Assembly (NCBI GenBank): GCA_965153355.1
Contig: OZ231126.1
Location: forward strand, 5,704,001 to 5,768,000
DNA length: 64,000 nucleotides
Reading direction: 5' to 3'
DNA from: Flaccisagitta enflata
Taxonomy: Eukaryota; Chaetognatha; Sagittoidea; Aphragmophora
Positions 62,455 through 64,000 of the stretch are shown in pieces. The notes below the pieces were generated by a model that made no database searches, had not been told where the DNA came from, and saw only the letters and a program-made list of their open reading frames with translations. Positions within the stretch are counted from its first letter, which is position 1. Every line of letters begins with the position of its first letter. The translations under genes were made by a program, and so were the position numbers.

Positions 62455-62874
62455 AGGGGTAGACCTCCCAGAAAAACTCATTTTATGGGAAAATAGTCAT
62501 CCCTGCAGCTTTTCTCAAAGAAAATACACCAAAGAATAAGAATTCAGCAGAAAAATTTTTTTTGAAATTTGTTTATGGTGGAAGTGTTAGGCAAGCCCGG
62601 GCGATTTTGCATTTTCTTTAACAATACAATACACCATACAATTTTTCAAAGTATTGGGTCAATACAATACAATACCAATACAATACAATATCGTAAAGAA
62701 TTGTACCCAATACGTAACAATATTTCAATTCACTTAATAAAATTTTTTAGTTGAATCTTAAATAAATAGTTGAAGCTTTAACTCATTTTTTATATACTTG
62801 ATCAAAAAAGAATTTTTTAATATTTTTCAAAACTTTCATACATCAATATTTTCTTTCATATATTTTTTATCTTT

Positions 62875-62929
<55 letters not shown>

Positions 62930-63772
62930 CTTGAGTGAACTGACCCAGGATTAGATCTGAGAGAAAATCGATCCTTCCTCCTCCTCATCTTCATTTTCCT
63001 GACCTCATTCTCTTCTTTTTTACTTTTTTTCTGTATTTCCTTAAAAAATTGATCTCTCTTCATCCTCCTCATCTACCTAACCTTATCCTCTTCTTCTTCC
63101 TTACTTTTATTTTTCACCAGTTTGTTTGACCTTTCTAGGAATTCCACTATTTTCTTTTTAAAAAATTATATAATTGTATTGTATTGTAAAAATAACAATA
63201 CCTATAGTAAGTATTGGGTAAACCCAATACTTACAAGTATTGTAAATACAATACAATACCCAATACGAATCGCCCGGCCTTGGTGTTAGGTCAAAGGTGA
63301 TATAAGGTCAAAATTTCAAAATGAGAATTTTGCAAATCTGATTGCAGATTCATGATCCTTGCAAAAAACTGTCATAAGGAAGTGTTCTTCTTTTTGTGAT
63401 ATTCCTTCAGAAAGATTGTCAAAATTGAGGTCAAAGATCTAAATAAGGCCAGTTTTAAACAAAAGCGCAATTTTGACCCAATCTAGATCTTTGACCTTGA
63501 TTTTGACAATGTTCCTGAAGGAATATCAATAAAAGAAGAGCACTTTCTTTTGACAGTTTTTTGCAAGGATTATGAATCTGCATTCAGATTCATAAAATTC
63601 TCATTTTGAAATTCTGACCTTATATCACCTTTGGCCTAATACTTCTGCCATCAAAAAATTTCAAAAAAATTTTTTCCTGCTGAATTCTTATTCAGTGGTG
63701 TATGATCTTCAAAAAAAGCCGCAGGGATTAGTATTTTTTTACAAAATTAGTTATTCTGGGAGACTTAATGAG
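62455..63772. mobile_element. Foldback element split by a hAT insertion
   Basis: Without the 62592-63282 insert (and one TSD copy), the left arm (62455-62591 plus 63291-63455) and right arm (63480-63772) are inverted repeats of about 300 bp with a short loop. Shared blocks include AAGAATTCAGCAG, GGTGATATAAGGTC and GAATTTTG. A diverged partial copy lies at 57700-57825. Confidence 0.78.
62592..63282. mobile_element. 691-bp hAT-type MITE, TSD GTGTTAGG
   Basis: The 8-bp repeats GTGTTAGG lie at 62584-62591 and 63283-63290. The termini CAAGCCCGGGCGATT and inverted CAAGGCCGGGCGATT differ at one base. Subterminal AATACAATACAATACC repeats occur in both orientations. A (CT)n run occupies 62877-62926. 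There is no transposase. Confidence 0.88.
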
Positions 63773-64000
63773 GGGCATCATGGACAGCAGATGAAAATTC
63801 GAGGAACAACGGGACCAAAGCAGTAGTGAGAATAGAGGGGAAGATAGTAATTAGGTAACAAGGGAGAAAGAGGAGTATGACATTGCTTAGATAGCAGTAG
63901 GGGTACATAAGGAGAACAGGACATGGGTAGCAGGTGGGGTGGTGGAGGTTTAAGAGAAGGCAGCAGTTGTGAGGATCATTGAGTAGCGCATAGAGCACAG
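63773..64000. other. Window end, nothing recognised
   Basis: AT/GA-rich sequence with no convincing gene or repeat. Confidence 0.5.

Overview
The window looks like nuclear DNA of an invertebrate animal. It has spliceosomal GT-AG introns, animal gene families (a D-type cyclin, the centrosomal coiled-coil protein CEP112, a ZNF839-type zinc-finger protein, a clarin, a GPC acyltransferase-like membrane protein), very heavy microsatellite and minisatellite content, and many short DNA transposons. I cannot name the species. All exon models come from reading splice sites by eye. In every complete model the intron phases are consistent from exon to exon and the summed coding length is a multiple of three.

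Layout. 1-3.3 kb holds a 2.0-kb foldback element with 8-bp target duplications, plus other transposon pieces. 3.4-5.3 kb (minus) is a three-exon clarin-like tetraspan gene. 5.3-9.4 kb is intergenic. 9.4-15.5 kb (minus) is an eight-exon cyclin D gene with a long novel N-terminus and large repeats in its introns. 16.0-20.1 kb (minus) is a six-exon ZNF839-like gene. 20.8-42.1 kb (minus) is a 19-exon CEP112 gene whose introns are packed with transposons and simple repeats. Inside CEP112 intron 8, on the plus strand, is a small three-exon gene for an unrecognised single-pass membrane protein (29.66-33.73 kb). 43.7-48.0 kb (minus) carries the last three exons of a GPCAT/DUF2838-like gene; its 5' exons were not found. 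From 48 kb to the end I see no gene. This part holds GAAT and GAAA microsatellites, an 18-bp minisatellite, a complex satellite with three ~1.55-kb higher-order units of inverted arrays, a 1.4-kb 12-bp satellite, a degenerate telomere-like patch, and nested foldback/hAT elements.

The five main genes lie head to tail on the minus strand with 0.5-4 kb spacers. Nothing suggests that they act in one pathway, though CEP112 (centrosome/cilium) and clarin (sensory hair-cell or cilia-associated membranes) are both linked to ciliated or sensory cells in other animals.

The most unusual signals are two. (1) Exon edges carry tandem duplications: splice donors in cyclin D and CEP112, splice acceptors in CEP112 and the nested gene, and the cyclin D stop region. 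(2) A large family of short elements (about 0.1-1.3 kb) carries a 6-10 bp tag that differs between copies but within a copy is repeated near the 5' end and on both sides of a 3' hairpin followed by AAAA. Three copies start at, or within about 25 bases of, a splice site.
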